A stretch of DNA of 64,000 nt from Setophaga petechia. Taxonomy: Eukaryota; Chordata; Aves; Passeriformes; Parulidae. Made by a program: the position numbers and the translations under genes. The notes below the pieces were generated by a model. That model had not been told where the DNA came from and searched no databases. It worked only from the letters and a program-made list of their open reading frames with translations. How positions within the stretch are numbered: position 1 is the first letter of the stretch; the number at the start of each line of letters is the position of its first letter. The stretch is from the NCBI GenBank assembly GCA_024362935.1, contig JANCRA010000001.1:59734930-59798929 (forward strand). Reading direction: 5' to 3'. Below, piece by piece: positions 11,160 through 22,923 of the stretch.

Positions 11160-13156
11160 GTTTAAGTTAGCTAAATTGCTTTTGGAATGGAACAGGGGTC
11201 TGTAACTTCTTAGTGGTGTTACTGCTCTTGCCAAAACTAACAGCGGCCAGGAAGAAAAATGCTGGAAACCCAAAGATCCTGGTCAGGAGGAGAACAGAGG
11301 AGGAATTTTCTTGGCCTGGGGGCTTATGAAATTCCTTTTCTCTTTCTGAATATCTGGATATATGTGTGTTGCTGGCTTGGGGGCAGCGTAGGAGATTTGG
11401 ATTTGTGCATTTGGATCAGGCAGTGTCAGGAGTTGCGTTGTTCACTTGGATTTACAGTTTTTATTTACTCACAGCATATTGACCATGGCATGAATACTAA
11501 TTTTTAATACATGGAAAGCTTAAAGAACATAGAACTAGGTAATCTTGGTTTGGTGGCCTGTATAAAGAGACTGGTTCTTGTGAACCCTGAAACAAAATAA
11601 TGGCAAGATGGAAAGAATAGAAAAAAATGAGGGACCAGTGCTGAACTGACAAGTTTTGTTTGACCTTGTATAATAAATGCAGATGAACTTTGAAATGAAA
11701 ATGATCACCACAACCAAACCTGAAGTATTCTACTTTAAAAATGTCAAAGCTAAAAGTTTCAACCCTTAAAAGCTATTCCTGCTTCCATGCCTGTTAGGCA
11801 TCAACACCCCTTACTGCATTTAACCTGCATGTGGAAGCAGTCTTGTTCTTGCCACTGGAATCACTGTAGTTAAATAAGGGTGCCCCTCTCTTGTCTTTTA
11901 AACTAAAGCTCTGCTTGAATATGGAGTAATTTAGCTCTCATCCCACCTATGAATCACACTCCTTATTATCTTTGGGGCTTATTTTGACCTTTTGTCTTCT
12001 GGTGAAATGGAGCTGAACCTTGCCTGAATCCCCCTTTTAAGACCTTTTCTTAATAGTACAAGGGATATCTTAAGCTCCTAGGAAAACTTAGGTAGTGAGG
12101 CAGAATTTTGGTAAAGGAATGGATGTGATAATATCACTGGATATTATTCCTGTGCATGTAATATTTCTAACAGAGATAGATATTTTTCCTTATTATTATT
12201 GATAACTGGAGCTGAGTGAAAAATGGATTTTCAGGTCACTGGATGTTAAAAAAATATTTGCACTTGTTTCAGATGTTTGTTTCAATAAGATTTTTAGTTT
12301 TGACAATTCCCAGAGATAGCTTCAGCTACCAAAATCAAATCAAATAATGACACACTAATTTAAATTGAAAAATTTTACCTTTTTGTTTTAAAAATAGTGA
12401 CCTTCAGGCTGTTTGCTTTTTAATGAATATCTTATTGGAATCAGTATCTGTTGGGAAATGTTTTCACTATTAACATGACACCAAGTGGATTTAATCACCC
12501 AAGTCACATAGGCATTAGAAAAGTTGTTGAGCAGTTGTTAAAGCAAAGTAAATGAGAACTGGATTTGCAGGAACACTTGGTGTCCGGAGAGGTTTCCCTG
12601 GTTCTTGTTTGAATACCCATAAAAAATCTGGTTTTGTCACTCAGGTTCCCTGTTGGCAACTGGTCTTATTTATTCACGCAGAGCTCTCACCCGTGATGCC
12701 TTTCCACCTCTTGGGAGGGGATATTGTGGCCCTTTGCCCATGAATGCTGCAGTGCAGAGAGGCAGGGAGAGTCATCCTGTAATGACCACCATGCCCAGGT
12801 GTGTCAGGGGCACTGGAGTTCCCTCTGCCTGAGCTAAAAACCTCAGTTCAAAGTAGAAGCTTGTGTGGAACTGGATAAGGCCAGGAAGGAGGCACTGCGT
12901 GCTCAGCATCTGTGCTTAACCTCCCCACACAGCCCAGGCTGCCCAAACCTTGTTATTTCAACTATTCCAAATAACTTGTGAGATTTTGTCTCTAAGTCTA
13001 GGGACAGCACTAATCCAGGCAAAGAGGTTTTGGTAGTGTAAGGCCTTGGCAGTAGAGCAGCTTGTGGGGGTGAGGCAGCTTTTCTTAAAGCTGGTGTATG
13101 CACACCCATCTGGTACGTGTGTGCAGTGTGAGCCACTGGCTTTGTGCATCCTGCAA

Positions 13157-13284
13157 GTGTTTAAGCCTGGGCTGGACAGGGCTTGGAGCAACCTGGGATA
13201 GTGAAAGGTGTCCCTGCCCATGGCAGGAGCGTGAAACTACATGGTCTTGATGGTCCTTTCCAACCCAAACCCTAGGTGATTGTA
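13157..13284 (+). mobile_element. CR1 LINE 3' end (fragment)
   Basis: GTGTTTAAGCCTGGGCTGG, then ACAGGGCTTGGAGCAACCTG, GGTGTCCCTGCCCATGGCAG, and finally TGGTCCTTTCCAACCC match the 3' UTR of a common avian CR1 subfamily in the sense orientation. The copy is strongly 5' truncated. Its terminal ATTCTATG octamer repeats have decayed to AGGTGATTGT. No coding sequence remains. It differs in subfamily from the copy at 5911-6141, so the two are independent insertions. Confidence 0.85.
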
Positions 13285-13499
13285 AAATGGATATACCCCA
13301 TAGGCGCCATTTGCATTTGGTTTACAGTGAGCCAGGCATCCAAATGTGCCTGTAGCTTTCCACTTCTTGCTGGACTTTACTGGCCTGGTGGATCATGCTG
13401 TGCAGATGGCAGCTACCTGTGTGCTGGTGCCCAGCAGAACCCTCCAGCAGCAATGTCATCTGGAAGGTCAGAGACTTGGTATTCATGCCCACCCTTGTT

Positions 13500-13805
13500 C
13501 TCAGCTCAGCGTTGCTCCGGCTGTAATTCCCAGCACGTGAGCTCTCGCTCCCGGGAGAGAGCTGCCTCGGCCGAGGAGCCGCGGTGGCTGTGTCCTGCCC
13601 GGGCCAGCCCCCGGGTTAGCTGAGGACAGCTCTGCTGCCCGGGGGCGCCGGCTGCGCGCAGCCTCACGCGTCCCCTGCCCGCGGCACATGGGAACAGGCG
13701 GGCCGGCGTTTGAGCGAGCCCGGGATGGGTGCGTGTGTGTGCTAATGAGGCCTAGAGGTGCTGCCAGCCGGGCCTCTGCAAGGGCACTTCGCGCATGAGT
13801 GCACC
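13500..13805. promoter_or_regulatory. CpG-rich island with palindromic motifs
   Basis: A dense CpG patch starts about 0.2 kb after the CR1 fragment. It contains a CACGTG E-box at about 13534-13539, CTCCCGGGAG, the perfect palindrome CCTCGGCCGAGG, and nested AGCTCTC / GAGAGCT arms at 13540-13546 and 13557-13563. No recognisable coding sequence or clear first exon is attached. Composition suggests an intronic CpG island or enhancer; activity is inference. Confidence 0.45.
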
Positions 13806-14149
13806 AAGAATGCACCGGCTATTCAACGGTAATAAGTTTTTATAAGCACACGTTTCTGACCATGTCAAATTTTGTACCCATTCAGCTGCTAAAATCCATG
13901 GAATTTGACACTGGGGAAACAATCACATTTGAGAGGAGCTTGTACAAAGGGGAACTCACATTGCTTCCCAGCTAGAGCCTGAACAGTTGATTGGCTTTTC
14001 TAACACAATATCACACATTTATTCCTTAAGCAAGATTAAAAGTTTAGAAGAAGAAAGATTAGTCAGCAAGATTAGAATAGAAAACATTCTTAGAGAGTTG
14101 TATTTTCCATAAAGAGACATCTGCTCTCCAGAACTGCAAGAGTAAAAGG

Positions 14150-14165
14150 ACATTTTTTTTTTTCT
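14150..14165. repeat. Poly-T/pyrimidine run
   Basis: A run of about thirteen T followed by CTTCC. It is simple sequence with no element recognised. Confidence 0.6.
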
Positions 14166-17100
14166 TCCACAGTTTTGAATAGCAGAGGTCTATAAACACA
14201 CAAATGAGGCCTAGTCCATTCTCAGCTCACAAGTCCTGTTATTTTCTCTAATATTACCTATATGGGTAAAGTAAAACACACTCAAGGGTATGATTAAAGT
14301 GAACAAACAGGAAAGAATCATTTTCCTAGAGGTCTTGGTGTCCCAATACCTATATAACAGCAGCAGATGCTGATGTGCCCAAGGGGTTTCCACACTGACA
14401 TGAGGGGAATGCAATATTTTCTCCATTAGAAAAAAATACACAATTTAAATAAGCATCAAGGAGTGACAGCCACCACCCCTGCACTAGCAACAAGGTGTCG
14501 TCCTTGTTAAAGACAAAGAAGGTTCTTAGGTTGACTCTCTTTGCCTTCCTGAATGAGGTGTTGAAGTACAGGAGATGAAGTCTTATTTCCCACACTGCTG
14601 GTGTGATATCAGTTTACCACAATAACTGCTCTCTGGAAAAATAAACATTAGCTCAGCAGAAGGCAAACTGCAAAACACAAAGAGATGGAATATTAAGGAA
14701 ATGGTGAGCAGTCACTTGAGCTTGCAGAGGAGCACTTAACTTTCTCACCCCAGGGGCTTGAGCGAGGTGAGAGGAGTTCCTGGGACTCATTAACCACAGA
14801 TCCATTGTTCATTGGAAGCTTTTGCTGTGGGGTGATCGATACTTCAGAACCTGCATGGGAACTGACCTGAGATTAGGAGCAAATAATAAAAGTGAAACCA
14901 GCTTACAGGCCTGATCCTTCTGCACTGTGCCTTTGGGCAGGTTCATTCCTGGGCAGTGAGGAAAGCAGAGTGCTTCAAGAGAAGGGGCCCTGCAGCAGGA
15001 CCAAGGAGCTGCTACTTACAATCCAGTCCTACTTCGGGCCCTCACTTGTGCCCTCTTTTACCTAGCTTCTGTTTTGGGGCCATTTGAGGTCTTCCTGCTG
15101 GCACACAGGAGGTGCAAGACAAGAGCAGACACATAACACAGTCTTAGGTGTAGGTGATGGGCCATGAGAATAAGATGGACACAAAGGGCTTTTTGGGGTG
15201 TTGCACAGGAAGGGCTTTGAAGAAATACCCTTGCGTGCCTCTGTGAGGAGTGTGAAGAACCATCAGTATAAGAATCTGCTGTTGGAATTTGCTGTGGTAA
15301 ACCTGGAAAGAGTGAGTGAGGTGTCAGCAGTGTTTCCTCTGCTGTACCCTAATATAACTGGAGCAGAGTTTGGTTCTGGCTGTTTAAGTATCATGGATGA
15401 GCATTATTATCTGCCTGGAGAAATGGAGACACGACAGCAAAGTCATCCAAGGACACCCTTGGGAGCTGGCCAATATCCCAAGTCTGTGCTATGGCATCAA
15501 AGAACAACATTTTTTATCTGGGCTGCTTCTCTCCCAGCAGCAGGGGAAATAATCTCTCCTGTCCTGATACTCCTTTGCTTCACACCTCTCCTGCTTTTTC
15601 CAGGCCCCAACTGGACTTGGAATTAGCTAGTGATGGGAGGAAGAGAAGTGAGTGCTGTGTGTGTGCTACAGAGAGGGGATCTTTCATAGAACAGAGTGGC
15701 CAGGCCTTAGGAAATAAATTATGCCTTTTTTCTTTTGAATTCTGGAGAAAAAATTGTATGATGCTGAAGAGCCAGGGACCTTTTTCTTAGATCCTGGTTC
15801 AATATTGCCTTCCCCATCATTCCCAAGAAAGCTCCCTGATTCATAAAAATCACCAGATATAATGCATGAAGCAATGATTTCCAGAGGCCAGTGCTTTAGC
15901 TGGTATAAATAAACACATTTGTCATACTGGAACAGCACCAGGATCTCAGCTGAGAAATTGCCCTGTGTTTTTCTTTCACTGGAGTGAATAATGTGTCCCT
16001 AAGGTACAAAACAAATTGCTTAGGCATATTGCTCTGTCACAAGGAAAAGACTCAGGAATTCAGGTAGGCAGGGTTAGGCATAAAGTTCAGGCACAGTGTT
16101 CAGCATCTTGGAACAGAATTTCATGTGCTGCTTCAGCAGGACATTCAGCTGCTGAACTGACATTTTGAAGAGAAGGAGACAAGGAAAAAATGCAGAAAAA
16201 CTTTAAAAATGCATCAGGTTATTCAGTCCTTGTGCTGCCCAAATAGCAAGCCACACAGGTTTTGTTCAGTGTACTCCTCAGGAAAGCATGAAGAGCGCTT
16301 ATCATCATCCTCCCAAAAGAGAAAGAAGAAATAACTGTTGGCAGACATTTGCGTCAAGATCAGCCACTTCCATCTTTGCTTGTGAGATTGGAAGGGATCT
16401 CAGAAGAGTCTGATTAGGCGGCAGGGTGGATCCTTGCAGAGTTGGAAAAAAGGCTTCAAATCTGAAAGTTTCTAAACTCCACTATGGATGTATTTCCACA
16501 ACAGGAAAATCTGCGTAATGAAGGGTATTAGACAAAAATATTTTGGGGACCTTTGACTCTATATATTTCATGGCTTTCATTCCCTGCACACAGTGAACTG
16601 TCTGTATTTAGTGAATTCTGTGCCCAGCTTCTAAACCTTCTGCTGAGGTAATGGAGCTAGACCATGCCAGACCACTAAATATTAAAACTTGGTCTGTGTT
16701 TTTGGACTGATAAGGGAAATGTTGTGTTAACTGCTTTAATGCATTTTCCTATCACATTATGCTATCTGTGTGCATTTATTTATTCATTGTCAATCAAACA
16801 GTCAAATTCTGGTTTCAAAAGTAGTATTTTAAAATCCACAAAGAACTGTATTGATATGTCATGCTTCAGTACTTAACTCCAAATGGATTTCACCTGTGTG
16901 CATTTGGGGACCCGAGCCTTTATTGATTTCTTCCTGAATTAAATAAGCTTTATGGGACTATGAGGTACAAGCAGACACCTAAACATATTGTGAGCATTTC
17001 AGCAAAAGCCCTTGTTTGAAACAGCAGTTTTTAAACCGAAGCACAGGACTGCAATTTTGCCAGTGTTGTACTTTTTTTATTGGGCTAGGGAGAAGCCATA

Positions 17101-20100
17101 TTTGGAGTTACACTAAACCTGCAGGTTCTCTGGCTGTGTTTCAGTCTGCCTTCCAGTCAAACTGGCATTTGTCTCCCAGTTCCAGAAATGTTACTGTGAT
17201 GATGATGTGTGAAATGGAAACAAGACAATTAGCGTTTCAGGCACGGCAGGCTGGCGCTGGAACCAACTTACGTGAACTCCGAGGGAACAAATCTGAAGTG
17301 GAGCCCATTCAGGGTAAACAGCAGTCTCAAAAGAGCAGCACGCCTTTATTTTCTGATCACGGTGTGTTAACGACTGCTTGTTAGTCCCAAGGTGTTCTCT
17401 CCTTCCCCACATCCATTCCTTGGGAGAAAGGAATGGGGTTTGCCCTTATTACTCAGATTAAGAGTTTTGACCATGAAGTGATGAAGCATATGCTGGGAGC
17501 TATTACAGCTTCATTGGCAAGTGGCAGGGCAAAATGGTTCAGGAACTGTGAGCACAGGAATGGATGATAAGAGCCTTTTCATTTATTAATCACTTTAATT
17601 CACATCTAAAACTCAGCCAGCTGAAAAATAACCAGCTCTGGAGAATGGGCACGTAGAGCGCAGCATGGTCAGCTCATAGCTCGGTCATGGCATCCATGTT
17701 TTACTACTTGTACTTTGGGAGGCTGTGCCAGGATTAATGACTCCGGACAATGCTGAGAAAGTGTTCATTACAAGAGCAAGTTTATTAGATTAACTGACTG
17801 GGAGACATTTTGTGGAGATCTTTGCCAGGATGCTGCCAATCCCATGTTTTAAATGGAATATTAGGTGTTTTCAGTTGAACTGCAAAAAACACATCACCAG
17901 TAGCTGGATGCTGAAGAGAAAACATTAAACTGAAGGTGGAATTTTTATTTTTAATTCTTTTTCCCCCAGAAAAGAAAAGTTTCAGATTGGTTTTTGCAGG
18001 AATTAACTACTCATGAACCTGTGTTATCATGCTGAATGTTCACACATTTAACACTTTTTTAGCTGTATTCTAAAAATCTTCCAAGGCTTACATCCCCTGT
18101 AGTCCATGGAGATGGAGGTGGCAATAGATACCTTGGGTAGATGGGATAGCTGATGCTGGGAAGCTTGTAAGCTCCCACAGCCTTGGAGGAGGAGAATGTT
18201 CATGGTGATAGACACCGTGATCATTCTGTCCTTGCACCAGGGTTACCCTTGCTGCTACTTGGAGTGGAGGGAGAAGGAGAGGATTTAAAACATTTTCGTT
18301 CATTAAAGTATGACAAAAGACCTCATTCTGCCCAGGCATGCAGCCCACAAAGCTGTTTAGGGCCTGAAAGAATCAATTGAGGCGATCCAGCAGCAGCAGG
18401 ACAAAAGACCTGGGGCAGTGTAATTAGCTAAGTACTGCATGCTGCTCCTTCAGTCCCCTCTCAGTTAATCAGTCAGGACAGGGATGGCTGGGTGCAAAAC
18501 ATTGCTGAGATCATGCACTGGCCACTGTCACCTGGGCTTCTCTGAAAACCATGGCTGGCTCTGGGGTTTATGGATTTTATCAGTGATTGAAACCTGCTTC
18601 CCTCACAGATGGACATCCAGACTTAGCAGTTCTTGTGACAAATGATGACAATACCAGTGGCAAGTAGAGAGGAGGGACTCCATCCCTGCACTGCACACTG
18701 TTTAGCTCTGAAGACAAACACCAGCATAGAGTTACATCTGCAATTTAATAGGGATCTCTAGGATCCAACAGGAACAGCCAAGAGGCCACCATAATCACTG
18801 TGCCGTTTTTGTACTTGGTATTTTGTCTCTCCTTGCAGTGAAGGCATTAATCCTGACCTCAGTGAGGGCCAGAATGCAGGAGAGATCAAACTGCACAGGC
18901 TTTGTTCAAATGTGGGGTCTGTCCTGTAGCAAAAGGGAGATTCAACTAAAAGAGTCAGCTGGCTCTGTTCCTAATTCAGCTTGAGGAACAGATGCTGGGA
19001 TTTTACTGGAACTGGTGCTCTGTGCAGCTTTTCAAAGGGCTAACACTGTACATTTTTAATTCTTATGTTGGCAAGGGTGAGCGCAAACAGCAGCAGTTCA
19101 ATATCAGTGCTCCCCAAAGTCTCTGCTGGGACAGCTGGAAACTCACACTTGCAGCCTTAAGGTTTGTTGTCCCATTTCCCTGTGGAAATCTGCCAGGCAC
19201 TTTGAACCTGAGCTGGCCTTCAAAGCTCATCCGAGCTTTTCACAAGTTCCCCGCAGTCTGCTTTGATACAGACAAGGCAGCGCTTGCTTTTCACCAACTG
19301 ACATAAAGACACTTCCTCAGAGACTACCGTTAAAAATTTGGAAGCCTGGAGGAAGGGTTGCTGCTGGCCATCTGTAACCATAGCAAAGGAAATATCCATT
19401 CCAAGCCCTTTTACAGAGGGACATTTTCCCTGAAAAATCTTCTGTCTTGCAATAATGAACGATATAGGGACCCCCAAAGGAGGGCTCTATTGCCAAAACC
19501 ATGCCAGTTCATGCAGTTTTAAGGCACAACAAGCCCAGGTGAACCGGCCAGCATTCACCACGATGTAGACATGCACCATGTCTCTCACATCCCTCTATTC
19601 CAGCTGAGTCACACCCCCACAGCTCCCTTCTCCTTAGCCTAAGGAACAGGCCAGAGCCCTGTTGCAAGGCCTTCCCTTTATAAAGCCTTACCCATCAGTA
19701 ACAGTTCTGTATAGGCTTCATCCTAACCCCATGAAATGAAAAAGGCATACACTGAATTTAGCAGTGCCTGGTCAAATCCATGGAAGGATATTAATAAAAC
19801 TAATTCCAAACAGAACAGTGTCTGCCACAGTATTTCTGCTTTGAGGTTTCCAGTGAACTTTTTGTTCTTTCCTCTTGGAACTTTTATGCAATATTCAAGT
19901 TTTCTGCAGCTTGTTTGTCTCAAAGCTGTTGTTGCAAAATTGTTTGCCAGAAAGGACATGTTCATCATTCACAGGACCTATTTTTAAATTCCACCAAGAT
20001 TCCTTAAGTGAGAATGTTATCCCAGAGAACTGTACATCCCAGAGATGCTGTGGAGCCTCTTGGAGCTGAAACAATTGAGCACATTCACTGAAGTGGTGGG

Positions 20101-22913
20101 GAGACCATGGGGAAACAGTGTCGTTACCTTCACTGGAATTTGGCCAGCTGCCCAGCTGCCACTAATGCCTCCACTCTTTCAGGAATGTCCTGGGATTTTC
20201 ATTAATGTGTAATTCAGCTTATAAAAACATGTGCCTGCTGCCCTATCCCCTGGAGCTACGGCAAGTAAAGAAATGCTGTTTGGCCTCTGTGTAGTGGCTG
20301 GCTTTAGCAGGCACATTCCCTTCCTTTCTAGTTATTCCTGCTCCTCTCCTTCCTCCTCCCAGCCCAGGATGCAAGGGTAAATCTTCCAGTGCATTGTGTA
20401 AAAACGTGAAGCAGGAATATGATTTTTCAATGTTTAAGGCTGAAGCTAAGAAAACAGAAGGGCTATTCTTACCCAGAGGTTTATCATCGCTACATCTGTA
20501 ACGATACCTCCAGAACCTGGCATTATGTGCAAGAAGAGAGGAGGCCAGCAAGCCAAATGGCCTTCTCATGATGCAGGAGTTAGGGCTCATTTTGAGCCAG
20601 ATATAAAACTGGAGTATGAAATCTTTGTAATCCAATTCTTTCCTGACATCGAGGGCCTTTGGCTGCTGAGAGCCGATCACATCATTTTACATTGCCCTTG
20701 TTAGTGGGAACCTCGGAGCTGTTTTTCCTGTCAGTTTATTTTCAGTGACATTTTTGGAAACAGAAGAGCAGCAAAAAAAAATCCCTAGCAAACATGAAGA
20801 GAACTGTGAGAAATCAGGAAATGGGGCCAAGTGGAGGAGAAGGCAGGAAGGAAATGTGTGTGTTCAATTTGTGTTTGCAGTGCTTGTGTGGGACTTGTCC
20901 CTGGCACAATATGGTAAAACAACAATTTGAAACCCTTCCTCTAGAAAGGAATTTACATGTCATCCTGGAGATGCAGGGCAAGGTGTAAATCCAAAGCAAG
21001 CATGAAGGAGGAAGACAGCAGGCAATGTGCCTGATGTTTTTATAGGTCTATTTACCTCATCCATCTCCGTGGCACCTGACAGTGCTGGAAACTTGGACCT
21101 GCCTCAACCTGAACTGCAGATGAATTAATCTGTGTGTCTGCTGCAGCTAAAAATAGTTTTGCCAAAAAGTGTTTGGCTTGGTAAATTAATAAGCTTGGAA
21201 ATACAGGTATAAATTCCCCTCCTAAAATGTCTGGATAAGACATTTCCAAGGAGGATGTGGCCACTTCAGAGGATTCAGGCAAAGAGAGGGAGAGGTGCTG
21301 CATGTGACTGTGAGAGTGGCTTTAGGGAGCACCTGTCCCTGTCACCCATATCTGAAAGGACTGTTTTAGAGGCAGAAGAGAACAAATGCCTTTCTTCTCT
21401 CACCCTGTCCATTTCTGCAGGATTATGTCCGTATCTGCAGTATAAAATTAACAAGAAAGTTCCTGGAATGCTCTGAAATGCCTTGTTAATCACTAGCTAA
21501 GCCTGCTCTTATCATCTTAGTTTCCAGATTGCTCCAGCATTCTCTTGAGCTGGTGAAAAACCCTCCCATGCAGGTTAAAGACATTTTTGCTGACATGTGG
21601 ACAGGGAATTTCAGGGGCTTTTGGGCAGTAGTTAAAGAATTGACGCAGAGCACTAACAAAATTAATTCAGTGCTTATTAACATGAATGTTCAATAATTTT
21701 TAGCAGCATAAGGTACTTTCAGGACAAACTCATAGGGAATGTGCTCTGAGCCACAAGGTGAATGATACTATTGGGAAAAACAGACCTCAGAGATTATGTC
21801 TGGCAGAGTGGGAAGCACTGAAAGATATCAGCCAGGCAAACTGAAGGGGTCAGGACCCCTTTCCTCTCATTTTGTATGTAGACAGAGGACTGCAGCATCT
21901 CCTGATGAGCCCGACTGGGTTTTCAGAATTTAAATTGAGGAATAAGGTAAATACCATGTCTTAAACAGTTTATTCTTGCTTTTCCACATAATAAAATTTA
22001 TTCAAGCATCTGTCTTTGAACCTTTCAGATACTTTCCCTGCCTTAAGTGCAGCACTGCTGTATTTTCACAACACCAGTAATAACTGAAAAATTATTTCCA
22101 CCGAGAAATGAGTTCCATGGAAAAGCAGTTGTTCCCTGGAGCAACCGCGGGGTGGCAGCAGAGGACACGGAAAGTGACTGCAGGGCCGTAGCGGCCAGGG
22201 CTGGCTATCTACCTCGTAGGAAGATTCTACGTGTTGCTCTATCTCTCTCCTGCTCTCAGGAAGACCAGGAGGCACCTCAAGACATCCAAACGACTAGAGC
22301 AAGAACAGGCGCTTAATTTCCCGTGCTCTTTTCCATTTGGATAGCCTGCTACACAGAAATGCCCGTTTTATAAAACTAGCTGCAGCACTTGGATCTGTGG
22401 AGCTGACCATCCCAGAAGATCTCAGAGGACGAGTCTGCCTTGGAGACAAAAGAAACAGAAGAAGGTGGAAGGGAGGAGGGGTGACAAGCTGATCTGTAGG
22501 CAAGGAAAAGGAATCTCCCGGACTGTGAGCCTGGCATCTTTCATGGGCACTAAATTCACTTGAGAAGAACTTATAATAATTACAGAAGGCTGGGGCAATG
22601 AAGAAAGGATTTGCCAAGAGTGATGTGATGACAATGGCTTGGACTGTGAAATTCCTCTTTTGTCCCGGCATCGTGGCTCTGAGCCGCGTGCTGTTGCCGC
22701 CCATTCTCTGTCCGGGGGGAACTCTGGCTGTGGCATTGTGCAGGGGGTGTGACCTGGCACCGAGTCAAGATGCTGGGTGAGCCGGCTCAGCTCCCTCTGG
22801 AAAGTCTGTTAGCTTTTTCTGCTCATCCCTAAGGGTGCCAGAGGTACTCTCCTGCCCTAAAGGACACCTCTCTGAATGTTCAACTGAGTTTTATTTGCTG
22901 TTGGCTGCTCTAA

Positions 22914-22923
22914 GCTTTGATCT
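22914..22923. promoter_or_regulatory. Predicted TCF/LEF binding motif
   Basis: GCTTTGATCT is the reverse complement of AGATCAAAGC, a full match to the TCF7/LEF core. It sits in a small inverted repeat (CTTTGA, 3 nt, TCAAAG). It is noted because human SHROOM3 is reported to carry a TCF7L2-responsive enhancer in its first intron. Such motifs also occur by chance about this often in 64 kb. Confidence 0.25.

Noticed and set aside
14190..14640. Possible LTR remnant ending in TACCACA
   Set aside because: I could not find a matching TG/CA end or target-site duplication, and no internal retroviral sequence adjoins it.
15198..15626. 142-codon plus-strand open frame
   Set aside because: It starts with GTG, has no recognisable domain and no splice context, and is consistent with chance.
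16384..16410. Possible CR1 stub (GATTGGAAGGGATCTCAG)
   Set aside because: The match to the inverted CR1 tail is too short and lacks the flanking blocks.
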